Assembly: GCA_027001345.1 (NCBI GenBank)
Contig: JALTMS010000557.1
Span: forward strand, 1-11,124
DNA length: 11,124 nt
Source: Acidobacteriota bacterium
Lineage (GTDB): Bacteria > Acidobacteriota > Polarisedimenticolia > J045
Reading direction: 5' to 3'
This document shows, one piece after another, positions 1-7,460 of the stretch. Position 1 is the stretch's first letter. Every line of letters starts with the position of its first letter. The notes under the pieces were generated by a model that was given only the letters and a program-made list of their open reading frames with translations, was not told the origin of the DNA and did no database searches. The position numbers were made by a program, and so were the translations under genes.

Positions 1-1
1 G

Positions 2-808
2 GAGCTGGCCGCCCAGGTCTCCCGTTTCGACCTCGGGCCCCAGGGCAAGGTGCTCTCCGATGCGCTCGGACCGCCGCCCCCCGGCTATCACCTGACGATC
101 GTCAGGGGGTGGATCCGCGCTCCGGGAGCCGTGGTGGCCGTCTGGGACATCAACGACGCCAAGGCTCTCGCCCAGTTGGAGAGTGTCGGCTGGGAGTGCT
201 TCCGCCTCCGGGTGCTCGACGCCGCCGACCAGGTTCTCGCCGAGCACCGGCCGGCCCGGCGCTCGGGAACCTACCACGTCGCTCTCGATTCCCATCCCCG
301 GGCCGTACGACTGGTGATCGGCATCGAGCGAGAAGACGGCTTCTTCCAGACCCTGGCCCGTTCCGGGTGGGTGCGCATGCCGCCGTCGCCGGAGTTTCGC
401 CGAGAAGGGCCGGTGCAGACGGCCCACCTCGATCCGGACCTCGACCGCCGGGCGCTGCTCGCCGCCGAGCCGCCGCCCCGCCCCGGGCACGATCCGGGTA
501 CCGGGCGCCTCGGCCCCGGCGTTCGCCTCGGTGGGCGTCTCGGTGTGGCGGCCCGGGCGGCCGACGACCCGGGTGATCGTCGCCGTGCCGCCGCCGCCCT
601 CGAGCGGACGCCGGAAGATCACCATCGGGCACCGGCCACCGGAGTGGCCGAAGGGGCGCCGCCGCCGGATGCTGCCGGTGGATCTCCGGTTTCGACGGAT
701 CCGCACCATCAGCGACTCGAGCCGGGCGAGTCGACCCCGACTTCCCCGCGCAAGTGGGGACCGACCTCTCCCGCCGGACCCTACTCGAGGCCGGAAAGCG
801 GGGGATGA
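2..808 (+). CDS. DUF4912 domain-containing protein (5' end outside window)
   Basis: The reading frame is open from the window edge (position 2), so the true start lies upstream; GTG at 50 is only the first internal start codon. About 268 codons are visible. Residues about 29-130 match the DUF4912 pattern: a Tyr-His-Leu opening, a strand ending in VVAVWDI, a middle segment with GTYHVAL, and the closing FFQTLARSGWVRMP. The remaining ~130 residues are Pro/Gly/Ala/Arg-rich, end in Thr-Ser-Pro repeats and look disordered. DUF4912 has no established biochemical role; it is often found near GH57 and glycogen genes. The stop codon (806-808) overlaps the branching-enzyme start, which supports this frame being translated to the end. 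Frame +3 over 423-700 is also GC3-rich, so an undetected frameshift in the tail cannot be fully excluded. Confidence 0.8.
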   Translation, partial: ELAAQVSRFDLGPQGKVLSDALGPPPPGYHLTIVRGWIRAPGAVVAVWDINDAKALAQLESVGWECFRLRVLDAADQVLAEHRPARRSGTYHVALDSHPRAVRLVIGIEREDGFFQTLARSGWVRMPPSPEFRREGPVQTAHLDPDLDRRALLAAEPPPRPGHDPGTGRLGPGVRLGGRLGVAARAADDPGDRRRAAAALERTPEDHHRAPATGVAEGAPPPDAAGGSPVSTDPHHQRLEPGESTPTSPRKWGPTSPAGPYSRPESGG

Positions 809-2388
809 TGAGCGGCCCCGGCGCCCTGGTCCTGGTGCTCCATGCCCACTTGCCCTGGGTACGCCATCCCGAGCTGCCTTTCTACATGGAAGAGCACTGG
901 CTCTACGAGGCGATTGCCGAAACCTACCTGCCGTTGATCGAGGCCCTGCGGGCCCTCGAGCGCGACGGTGTTCCGGCGCGACTGACGATCGACGTTTCCC
1001 CCACCGTCGCCGCGATGCTCGACGATGCGCTCCTGCGAGAGCGGACGCTGAAATACTTCGACAACCTGCTCGGTCTGGTGGCCAAGGAGAAACGTCGAAC
1101 GGCGGGGGACGATGGCCTGCACCCGGTGGTGCTGTTCTACGAGCAGAGACTCGAGCGTCTGCGCGCCTTGTTCGTGGAAATCGATCGGCACATTCCCGGC
1201 GAACTCGCGCGCCTCGAGCAGGTCGGTCTGCTCGAACTGGCTACCTGTGCCGGAACCCATCCGCTGCTGCCGATGCTGATGGAGCGTCCGGGTCTCGTGC
1301 GCGGTCACGTGCGAACCGCGGTGCGCGAACACCGCCGCCTCTTCGGCCGTTCCCCACGGGGCATCTGGTTGCCGGAATGCGCCTACGCTCCGGGCCTCGA
1401 TCGCTACCTGGCCGAGGCTGATCTGCGCTGGTTCATCGTCGATGCTCACGGTCTGCTGGCTGCCGACCCCACGCCGTTGCGGGGGGTTCACGCACCGGTC
1501 TACACCGAATATGGCGTGGCGGCCTTCGCCCGTGATCTCGAGCCGGCGCGCCAGGTGTGGTCAGCCGAGGCCGGCTACCCCGGCGATCCACTCTACCGGG
1601 AGTTCTACCGGGACGTGGGCTGGGATCTGCCCCTCGAGCAGGTGCGTGAGCACATCGATCCCGATGGCACGCGGATGTTCACCGGGCTGAAATACTATCG
1701 CATTACCGGGCGAGGTGATCATCGCGAGCCCTACCATCCCGGCTGGGCCCGGCAGCGCGCCCATGACCACGCTGGACATTTCTTCGATTGCCGGGTGGCC
1801 GATGCCCGCCACTTGGCCGAGCGCCTCGGGGTGCCGGCGGTGATCACCAGTCCTTACGATGCCGAACTCTTCGGTCACTGGTGGTTCGAGGGGCCGTGGT
1901 TCCTCGAATCGTTGCTGCGCAAGATCGCCTACGACACCGATCTTCTCGATGCCCTCAGCCCGATGGATGTTCTCGAACGCTGGCCCGAGCAGCAAGTCGT
2001 TGCCCTCGAGGCGAGCACCTGGGGCGCGGGGGGATATTTCGATGTCTGGCTCGGAGCCTCCAACGAGTGGTGCATGCCTCACCTGGTGGGCGTGGGAGAG
2101 CGCTTCATTTCCCAGTTGCGTCGTCTCGAGGGACGTGATGCCGCCAGCGACAGGGTTCTCGCCCAGATGGCGCGAGAGATGATGCTGGCCCAGTCCAGCG
2201 ACTGGCCGTTTCTGATGAGCACCGGGACGGCGGTGGACTACGCACGCCGGCGCTTCATCGAACACGTCCAGCGCTTCAATCGCCTCGACGCGATGCTCGA
2301 ATCGGGGCAGATCGACGAGGAGTTCCTCGCCCTGTGCGAGCAGCGCGATGGTCTGTTTCCTTCCCTCGAGCTGGCCGACTTCGCCTGA
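805..2388 (+). CDS. GH57 family 1,4-alpha-glucan branching enzyme (DUF1957 type)
   Basis: This 527-residue protein has the length and motifs of bacterial and archaeal GH57 branching enzymes (EC 2.4.1.18; characterised relatives are TK1436 and TTHA1902), which cut alpha-1,4-glucan chains and rejoin them as alpha-1,6 branches in the cytoplasm. Visible in order: HAHLPWVRH at residues 13-21; GIWLPECAY with the catalytic nucleophile Glu191; SPYDAELFGHWWFEGP with the acid/base Asp352; then a helical C-terminal domain containing WGAGGYFDVWL and QSSDWPFLM. These catalytic positions agree with Glu183 and Asp354 of TK1436. ATG at 805 or 808 is the likely start: the upstream stop (806-808) overlaps both, giving translational coupling to the DUF4912 gene. 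The longer form from GTG 754 would lie inside that gene and adds no conserved sequence. No glycogen synthase or ADP-glucose pyrophosphorylase is in view. Confidence 0.93.
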   Translation: MMSGPGALVLVLHAHLPWVRHPELPFYMEEHWLYEAIAETYLPLIEALRALERDGVPARLTIDVSPTVAAMLDDALLRERTLKYFDNLLGLVAKEKRRTAGDDGLHPVVLFYEQRLERLRALFVEIDRHIPGELARLEQVGLLELATCAGTHPLLPMLMERPGLVRGHVRTAVREHRRLFGRSPRGIWLPECAYAPGLDRYLAEADLRWFIVDAHGLLAADPTPLRGVHAPVYTEYGVAAFARDLEPARQVWSAEAGYPGDPLYREFYRDVGWDLPLEQVREHIDPDGTRMFTGLKYYRITGRGDHREPYHPGWARQRAHDHAGHFFDCRVADARHLAERLGVPAVITSPYDAELFGHWWFEGPWFLESLLRKIAYDTDLLDALSPMDVLERWPEQQVVALEASTWGAGGYFDVWLGASNEWCMPHLVGVGERFISQLRRLEGRDAASDRVLAQMAREMMLAQSSDWPFLMSTGTAVDYARRRFIEHVQRFNRLDAMLESGQIDEEFLALCEQRDGLFPSLELADFA

Positions 2389-2424
2389 CCCGGTTGATGC
2401 ACGAGCAGTGATGGAGTCTGCCTG

Positions 2425-3261
2425 ATGGAGTCGCTGACCGACAAGCTTTCTCGTCTGCGCGTCGTGGTGGTCGAGCCGACCTACGACGGTAACCTCGGAC
2501 AGCTCGCCCGGGCGATGAGCAACTTCGGTCTGACCCGCCTGCACCTGGTCGAGGGCAGCGCCGACCCGGCATCCGACGAGGCCCGCTGGTATGCCCGTGA
2601 CGAGGCCCGGTCGATTCTCGATCGGAGCGAGCGCCACGGGAGTCTGCTCGATGCGGTGGCGGATTGCCGGATGGTGATCGCCACCTCCCGTCGCCTCGGG
2701 CGCCGCCGAGGTCCGGTGCAGACACCGGTCGAACTCTTCGACGAGCTGAAGCCCTGGAACGATCCCTGGGAGACCGCCATCGTCTTCGGTCGCGAAGCTC
2801 ATGGCCTGTCCACCGCCGAACTCGACCTCTGCCAACGGGTGATCTGGATTCCCACCGATCCGGCTCATCCCTCGATGAATCTCGCCCACTCGGTGGCGGT
2901 GGTGGGCTACGCCCTGGCCACCGCGGTGCGGGCCGGAGACTACGGTGGGCTCGACGACGATCCGGCCGACCTGGCCGATCGCCAGAGTGTCGAGGCGATG
3001 TTTCAGCATGCCCGTCGGGTCTGGATACGCATCGGTTACCTGCACTATCAGAATCCCGACGCGATCCTGCGGGCGTGGCGCAAGCTTTTCGCCCGCACGG
3101 GACTGACCAGCCGCGACCTGCGCGTGATCCGCGCACTGCTGCACCAGACCGAATGGGTCGCCAAGGTGGCGGGAATCCCGCCTGGTGGGCCGGAGGAGGC
3201 CCCGAAAGAACTGTTCGACAAGCACCGCGAAGGTCTGCGGGATTCCGGGGAAAGCGGCTGA
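2425..3261 (+). CDS. trmJ: TrmJ-like tRNA (cytidine/uridine-2'-O-)-methyltransferase
   Basis: This is a SPOUT-class RNA 2'-O-methyltransferase of the TrmH/SpoU superfamily, 278 residues. Motif 1 is NLGQLARAM (residues 23-31), motif 2 is VFGREAHGLSTAEL (120-133) and motif 3 is IPTDPAHPSMNLAHSVAVVGY (from residue 142), which together form the trefoil-knot SAM site. The helical C-terminal extension with GYLHYQNPDAI and LRVIRALLHQTEW is typical of TrmJ rather than TrmH or TrmL. TrmJ uses SAM to methylate the 2'-hydroxyl of tRNA nucleotide 32. ATG 2425 is chosen because GGAG at 2413-2416 lies 8 nt upstream and ATG 2411 runs into a stop. It sits 36 nt behind the branching enzyme on the same strand, so it may be cotranscribed, but no functional link is evident. 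Family assignment is firm; the exact target nucleotide is inferred. Confidence 0.9.
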   Translation: MESLTDKLSRLRVVVVEPTYDGNLGQLARAMSNFGLTRLHLVEGSADPASDEARWYARDEARSILDRSERHGSLLDAVADCRMVIATSRRLGRRRGPVQTPVELFDELKPWNDPWETAIVFGREAHGLSTAELDLCQRVIWIPTDPAHPSMNLAHSVAVVGYALATAVRAGDYGGLDDDPADLADRQSVEAMFQHARRVWIRIGYLHYQNPDAILRAWRKLFARTGLTSRDLRVIRALLHQTEWVAKVAGIPPGGPEEAPKELFDKHREGLRDSGESG

Positions 3262-3389
3262 ACCCACCATGTTCGCGAGATCTCGGGCCGGACCTCTCGG
3301 CCGGTCGGCAGTCAACGCGATTGGAAACAGGCGCTTGCCAGTGGGTCGGGACGAAACCCGGATCGCGCTGGCGGCATCCGAGAGCGAGA

Positions 3390-3418
3390 CTGGAAGGAGA
3401 CGTTTTTTTCGCTATCGT
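3390..3418 (+). promoter_or_regulatory. Weak sigma70-like promoter candidate upstream of the DinB gene
   Basis: TATCGT (3413-3418) could act as a -10 element (4 of 6 consensus bases), preceded by a T-rich tract and, 17 nt upstream, CTGGAA (3390-3395), a poor -35 match. The predicted start would fall about 40 nt before the ATG at 3466. The call rests on position and weak consensus only; it is the most plausible promoter in the only long spacer of the left half. Confidence 0.25.
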
Positions 3419-3456
3419 GGGGTCGGCGTGGCGTCGGCCCGGGCGCATCGTTTTGC

Positions 3457-3460
3457 GGAG
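3457..3460 (+). promoter_or_regulatory. Ribosome binding site deciding the DinB start
   Basis: GGAG five nucleotides before ATG 3466. It overlaps the alternative GTG at 3460, which therefore has no usable Shine-Dalgarno sequence of its own. Confidence 0.6.
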
Positions 3461-3465
3461 TGAGC

Positions 3466-4017
3466 ATGTCTCGAGATGATCATCGCAGCCTTCATCCGGC
3501 CGAGCAGAACATCCGCTATTTGCAGCAAGGACGCGAGTTGCTCGCAGGTCTTTCCACGGAACTCTACTCGCGCTGCGTGCTGACAGGAGCGAGCGGCTCG
3601 GTGGGAGGACAGTTTCGGCACTGCATCGACTACTACCACTGCCTGCTGCGCGACGCGGCTTCCGCTCGCATCGACTACGACCGGCGGGAGCGGAATCCGG
3701 CACTCGAACAGGATCCCGCCGCGGCCCGGGAAGCGCTGGCGGATCTCGAGCGGCGGCTCGCCGAGATCGACGGGGATCTCGCTCGCCGGGTGGTGGAGGT
3801 CAAGGCCGACCGCTTCGGCGTCGGTGCCGCAGCGCGCTCCGAGTGGGTTGGATCGACCCTCGAGCGGGAGCTGCTCTTCCTGCTTTCCCACACCGTGCAC
3901 CACTTCGCTCTGATCGGCCTGATGCTCCGTCAACTCGGTGCGCCGGTGGATCCCACCTTCGGTGTGGCGCCCTCGACCCTCGAGCACTGGGGAGACTCGA
4001 CCCAGTGTGCACGTTGA
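3466..4017 (+). CDS. DinB-fold (DinB/YfiT-like) putative metal-binding protein
   Basis: The 183-residue protein has the four-helix DinB-fold layout: FRHCIDYYHCLL with His52 and His58, a central RIDYDRRERNP segment, and LLSHTVHHFALIGLML with His142 and His146. In this superfamily three histidines in this arrangement bind a divalent metal, and characterised members are thiol-dependent transferases or isomerases; this subgroup has no known substrate that I can name. The ATG at 3466 is preferred over the in-frame GTG at 3460 because GGAG (3457-3460) then lies 5 nt upstream. The 3' end overlaps the NRDE gene by 13 nt, so the two are probably translationally coupled. It is first in the block that follows the 204-nt spacer. 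There is no signal peptide or membrane segment, so it is presumably cytoplasmic. Confidence 0.85.
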   Translation: MSRDDHRSLHPAEQNIRYLQQGRELLAGLSTELYSRCVLTGASGSVGGQFRHCIDYYHCLLRDAASARIDYDRRERNPALEQDPAAAREALADLERRLAEIDGDLARRVVEVKADRFGVGAAARSEWVGSTLERELLFLLSHTVHHFALIGLMLRQLGAPVDPTFGVAPSTLEHWGDSTQCAR

Positions 4018-4721
4018 GCTGGCTGCTCGGTGAAGACGGTTACGAAGTGCATTTCAATCGAGATGAGTCGCGTTCCCGGCCGGCGGCCCGTCCGCCTGTC
4101 ATCAGCGAGGTGAGCGGTCGTCGCGTCCTGGCTCCAACCGACGCTCAGGCCGGTGGCACGTGGATCGCCGTCAACAATGCGGGTCTGGGACTGGCCCTGC
4201 TCAATCGCTACGACGGCGGGCAGGCTCGGGGAGCGCGCAGTCGGGGTCTGCTGGTCCGCGAGCTGGCCAGCCTCGCCTCGCCGCGGGCCGTCAGCGATGC
4301 ACTCGACACGGCTTGCCTGACGCCCTTCGGTCCTTTTGAACTGGCGCTCTTCTTTCCCGGTCAGGCGGTCCGCTGCTGGTCCTGGGACGGTCGCCGGCTG
4401 TCCCCACGGGTGCTCGGAGACGGCGATGTGCCGCTGACCTCTTCGGGCTTCGATGCCGATGGCGTACGCGAGTGCCGCCGGAAAGTGTTCGGTGAGGCGG
4501 GAATGCCGGCGGCCGGCACCGACCTGGCCGCTGTGCACCGCAGCCACCTGCCCGAGAAGGGGCCCTACTCGGTGTGCATGCATCGTTCCGATGCGGTGAC
4601 CGTCAGCTATACCCGACTGCGGGTCGATGCCCGGCAGGCAGAGATGGACTACCTTCCCGGCTCGCCCTGTCGCGCTGCGAGGTCGGTGCGGCGTCGGCTG
4701 GCGCTGGAGCCCGAGCGGTGA
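4005..4721 (+). CDS. NRDE family protein (TANGO2-like)
   Basis: Translation from GTG 4005 gives 238 residues beginning Met-Cys-Thr-Leu, the standard opening of the NRDE/TANGO2 family (PF05742), followed by HFNRDES with the name-giving Asn-Arg-Asp-Glu at residues 18-21 and GGTWIAVNNAGL at about 50-61. Removal of Met1 would expose Cys2, consistent with the proposed relationship of the family to N-terminal-nucleophile hydrolases; no bacterial reaction is established. GTG 4005 is chosen because it alone gives the conserved MCTLSW start, and a G-rich purine stretch (3989-3994) lies 10 nt upstream. The longer open frame from 3843 lies inside the DinB gene. The 5' end overlaps DinB by 13 nt and the 3' end overlaps the ATP-grasp start by 4 nt (GTGA), so all three are probably co-translated. 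Confidence 0.9.
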   Translation: MCTLSWLLGEDGYEVHFNRDESRSRPAARPPVISEVSGRRVLAPTDAQAGGTWIAVNNAGLGLALLNRYDGGQARGARSRGLLVRELASLASPRAVSDALDTACLTPFGPFELALFFPGQAVRCWSWDGRRLSPRVLGDGDVPLTSSGFDADGVRECRRKVFGEAGMPAAGTDLAAVHRSHLPEKGPYSVCMHRSDAVTVSYTRLRVDARQAEMDYLPGSPCRAARSVRRRLALEPER

Positions 4722-5787
4722 GCCCGCTCCGCCGCTGGCGTCGTCGCCTGGCGGGCTGGTCGCTGCGCTGGCGACGCTGGGAATTCTGGCCTTTGTGGGC
4801 CTTCTATCCGCCGATCGTGATCTGGGTCTCGTGGCTAGTGCTACGCCACGGAGGGGTGTCGGTGTTCACCGCAGTCAACACGGGGCTGTGGAAGGCAGGC
4901 GTGATCGGCGCATCGAAGAGCCGAATCCTCGCGGCCCTGGCCTCGTGCAGCGATCTGGTGGCGCGCTCCCGGCTGCTCGCTCCCGACGACGACCTCGATC
5001 GTCGCTGCGAGAGTCTGGCCCAGGCGATGGGTGCCCTGGATGTGCACTGGCCGGTGGTGCTCAAGCCCGATCGCGGAGCGCGCGGGCAGGGGGTGGGAAT
5101 CGTTCGGGGGCCGAGCAGGCCCGCGCCCACCTGGCGATCGAGACCGGTCCGCTGGTGCTGCAAGAGTACGTTCCCGGTCACGAGTACGGCGTGTTCTACG
5201 CCCGTTTGCCCGGCGAGGCTCGGGGGCGGATTTTCTCGATCACCGACAAGCGTCCGGCGGTGGTTGTCGGCGATGGCCGACGTAGCATCGAGGAACTGAT
5301 CTATGACGATCCTCGAGCGGTGGCCCTGGCGCGGATCTACTGCGAGAACCTGCGGGAGCGGCTCGAGGAGGTGCCCGCCCCAGGCCAGCGGGTGCCGCTC
5401 GGTGAGCTGGGCACCCATTGCCGGGGTGCGATCTTCCTCGACGGTCATCACCTCTGGACCGAGGCTCTCGAGCGGGCGGTCGATCGGCTGGCCTCGGCCG
5501 CGGAGGGCTTTCACTTCGGCCGCTTCGACCTCCGGGCCTGTTCCGAACGGGCCCTGCGCGAAGGCCGCTTCAAGGCCATCGAACTCAACGGCCTGGTCTC
5601 CGAGGCGGCCCATGTCTACGACCCCTCCTATTCGCTGCTGGCGGCCTACCGCGTGCTCTTCCGGCAGTGGGCCTTGGCGGCCGAAATCGGCCGGCGACAG
5701 CGGCGCCGGGGCTATCCGGGAACGGGCTTCCGGCAGGTCCTGCGGGCGGCTCTCGACATCCGACGGGGTGTGGCGGCCGGGCGCTGA
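4718..5787 (+). pseudogene. ATP-grasp ligase with N-terminal membrane segment, frameshifted
   Basis: Two frames together make one ATP-grasp protein of about 356 residues. GTG 4718 (GTGA overlap with the NRDE stop; GGAG at 4706-4709) starts a basic N-terminus, a Trp/aromatic-rich hydrophobic stretch (FYPPIVIWVSWLVLRHGG, about 33-50) that may be a membrane anchor, and the ATP-binding strand VVLKPDRGARGQGVGIVR. From there homology continues in frame +1 with RAHLAIETGPLVLQEYVPGH, the lid and metal-site segment GRFDLRAC, and KAIELNGLVSEAAH with its Glu and Asn metal ligands, ending at 5787. The break is in the five-G run 5106-5110; a sixth G restores VRGAEQARAH. As given, the first frame stops at 5299, yielding 193 residues without the catalytic half. 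Both halves keep their motifs, so this is a recent lesion or, more likely, a base-calling error. ATP-grasp enzymes couple ATP to carboxylate-amine or carboxylate-thiol ligation; the substrate is unknown. Confidence 0.82.
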
Positions 5788-5825
5788 CTTGCGGCCGCGG
5801 GCGGGCGGTGGAACGATGATCCGCC

Positions 5826-6239
5826 ATGCCTGCCGCCGACCTCGACATCGCCACCCGCGGAGCGGGACTCTATGAGATCACCAGCCTCGTGGCCCGCGCG
5901 GTGGCGGACAGCGGCGTGGACGAGGGAGTGGCGGTGGTCTTCGTTCGGCACACCAGTGCCAGCCTGCTGATCCAGGAAAATGCGGATCCCTCGGTGCAGC
6001 GGGATCTGCTGGCCTTTTTCGAAGGCCTGGCGCCCGAGTCGGGAGGCTGGGAGCACGCGTCGGAAGGCCCCGACGACATGCCGGCCCATCTCCGCGCAGC
6101 CCTGACCCACACTTCAGAGGTGATTCCCGTGGCAGGAGGACGGCTGCTGCTGGGCACCTGGCAGGGCCTCTACCTCTTCGAGCACCGGCGCGCACCCCAC
6201 ACCCGCCGGGTGCACGTGCGGATCCTGGCAGACCGATGA
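5826..6239 (+). CDS. YjbQ family (UPF0047) protein
   Basis: The 137-residue product matches the whole YjbQ/UPF0047 family. It shows VRHTSASLLIQENADPSVQ (40-58, with His42), EGPDDMPAHLRAAL (80-93, with His88) and LLLGTWQGLYLFEHR (107-121, with His120). Family members are small trimeric proteins; E. coli YjbQ gives weak thiamine-phosphate synthase activity when overproduced, but the physiological reaction is not settled, so the database name 'secondary thiamine-phosphate synthase' should be read with caution. ATG 5826 is the only start giving the normal family length; the purine-rich GGTGGAACGATGA stretch upstream is a weak ribosome site. The stop overlaps the MFS start by 4 nt (ATGA), so the two are probably co-translated. 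It follows the ATP-grasp gene after 38 nt. Confidence 0.9.
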   Translation: MPAADLDIATRGAGLYEITSLVARAVADSGVDEGVAVVFVRHTSASLLIQENADPSVQRDLLAFFEGLAPESGGWEHASEGPDDMPAHLRAALTHTSEVIPVAGGRLLLGTWQGLYLFEHRRAPHTRRVHVRILADR

Positions 6240-7450
6240 GCCGCGCTGGGAAACCTGGCGGCCGTCAGGTCGGTGTGCTCTTCCTGATCGTCTTCATCGA
6301 CCTGGTGGGGTTCGGGATGGTGATTCCGATCCTGCCCCTCTACGCCGAGAAGTACGATCCACCCGGCTGGCTCTTCGGCCTGTTCATGGCTTCCTTTTCC
6401 GCCATGCAGTTCATCTTTTCTCCCCTTCTCGGCGGACTCTCCGATCGGATCGGCCGCCGGCCGGTGCTGGTCATTTCGATGGCTGGTGCCGCGGTGGGTT
6501 ATGCCCTGCTGGCGGTGGCGGACTCGATGACCCTGCTCTTCGCCTCGCGCATCGTGGCGGGCGTCTGCGGAGCCAACATCGCCACCGCCCAGGCGGTGAT
6601 TGCCGATCTGACGGGTCCCGAGGGACGGACCCGGGCGATGGGCATCATCGGCGCAGCCTTCGGTCTGGGATTCATCTTCGGGCCGGCTCTCGGAGGCCTG
6701 CTGGTGCACTACGGCGAGGCCTGGCCCGGCGTGGCCGCCAGCGTGGCATCGCTGACCGCCGCAGCCCTGGTGTTCATCCTGCTTCCCGAGACCCGCACTC
6801 TGCGCGAGGGTCCCGCACCGCCTCGCAGGCGCCTCGACTGGGCGGTACTGACCGAGGTGCTGCGCGATCCGCTGCTCGGGTTGTGCCTGTTGCTGATCCT
6901 GCTGGTGATCACGGCGTTCTCGGCCTTCGAGACCACCTTCGCCCAGTTCTTGCTGGCGGTCTATGGTTTCGAGCCGCGACAGATCGCTTTCCTCTTCGTC
7001 TATGCCGGTGTGCTGGCGGCCATCGTGCAGGGCGGCCTGGTGGGCCGCCTGTCGCGCCGCTTCGGCGAGGCGCGGCTGATCGTCTTTGGCGTGGTGCTCG
7101 CCGGGCTGTCCCTCGGGGCCCTGCCACTGGTCGGCAGCTTGCCCGTGATGCTGGTGGTGCTTGCCGGCCTGGCCCTGGGTATCGGAGTGACCACTCCCAG
7201 CCTGGCCTCGTTGACCTCGCAGCTGGCTCCCGCCGACCGGGTGGGCCGGGTGATGGGGCAGTACCAGTCCCTGTCGAGTCTGGGCCGGATCATCGGCCCC
7301 TTCGTCGCCGAGATCGCCTTCGCGGCGAGCATCGGTCTGCCCAGCTTTGCCGGAAGCACTCTGCTGGCGACCGGGGCGTGCCTGGCCCTGCTGCTGCTCC
7401 TTCGTCTGCGCAAGATGGGTCGTTTGACGCCTGTCGGTGGGGCTGGCTAG
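6236..7450 (+). CDS. MFS transporter, DHA1/TetA-like
   Basis: The 404-residue protein has about twelve hydrophobic segments and the hallmarks of a drug:proton antiporter-type major facilitator. Motif A GGLSDRIGRRPVL lies at residues 66-78 in the loop after helix 2, and helix 5 carries the antiporter motif C in GAAFGLGFIFGPALGG (139-154). The opening LIVFIDLVGFGMVIPILPLY is the usual first helix of TetA-like exporters, with Asp near the start of the helix, and a basic central loop (PPRRRLDW) separates the two six-helix halves. It would export a small molecule in exchange for protons; the substrate cannot be told from sequence. ATG 6236 overlaps the YjbQ stop by 4 nt and the HMG-CoA lyase gene begins 10 nt downstream, so the gene sits inside a compact operon. 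Confidence 0.92.
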   Translation: MSRAGKPGGRQVGVLFLIVFIDLVGFGMVIPILPLYAEKYDPPGWLFGLFMASFSAMQFIFSPLLGGLSDRIGRRPVLVISMAGAAVGYALLAVADSMTLLFASRIVAGVCGANIATAQAVIADLTGPEGRTRAMGIIGAAFGLGFIFGPALGGLLVHYGEAWPGVAASVASLTAAALVFILLPETRTLREGPAPPRRRLDWAVLTEVLRDPLLGLCLLLILLVITAFSAFETTFAQFLLAVYGFEPRQIAFLFVYAGVLAAIVQGGLVGRLSRRFGEARLIVFGVVLAGLSLGALPLVGSLPVMLVVLAGLALGIGVTTPSLASLTSQLAPADRVGRVMGQYQSLSSLGRIIGPFVAEIAFAASIGLPSFAGSTLLATGACLALLLLLRLRKMGRLTPVGGAG

Positions 7451-7460
7451 GCTCATGCCG

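Larger units (their letters stand above)
3262..3465. other. Intergenic spacer before the DinB-NRDE-ATP-grasp block
   Basis: No credible ORF lies in these 204 nt. It holds a 10-bp palindrome CGAGATCTCG (3276-3285), a short inverted repeat GGCCG/CGGCC (3286-3290 and 3298-3302), a 6-bp inverted repeat CGCGAT/ATCGCG (3316-3321 and 3362-3367) that encloses two small hairpins, and a run of seven T (3403-3409) followed by GCTATCGTGG. No convincing rho-independent terminator for the TrmJ gene is visible: the T run has no GC-rich stem directly before it. Confidence 0.5.

Noticed and set aside
781..1491. Long minus-strand open frame opposite the branching enzyme (also 1561-3315 and 2276-3703 minus)
   Set aside because: Antisense shadows of GC-rich genes: no recognisable family, and the plus strand carries clear catalytic motifs throughout.
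3323..3365. Resemblance of GGGACGAAACCCGG to the core of a GEMM-I c-di-GMP riboswitch
   Set aside because: Only a short stretch is similar; the second helix and the tetraloop receptor expected in that family are not found.
3403..3409. T7 run as a terminator for the TrmJ gene
   Set aside because: No GC-rich stem-loop directly precedes it.
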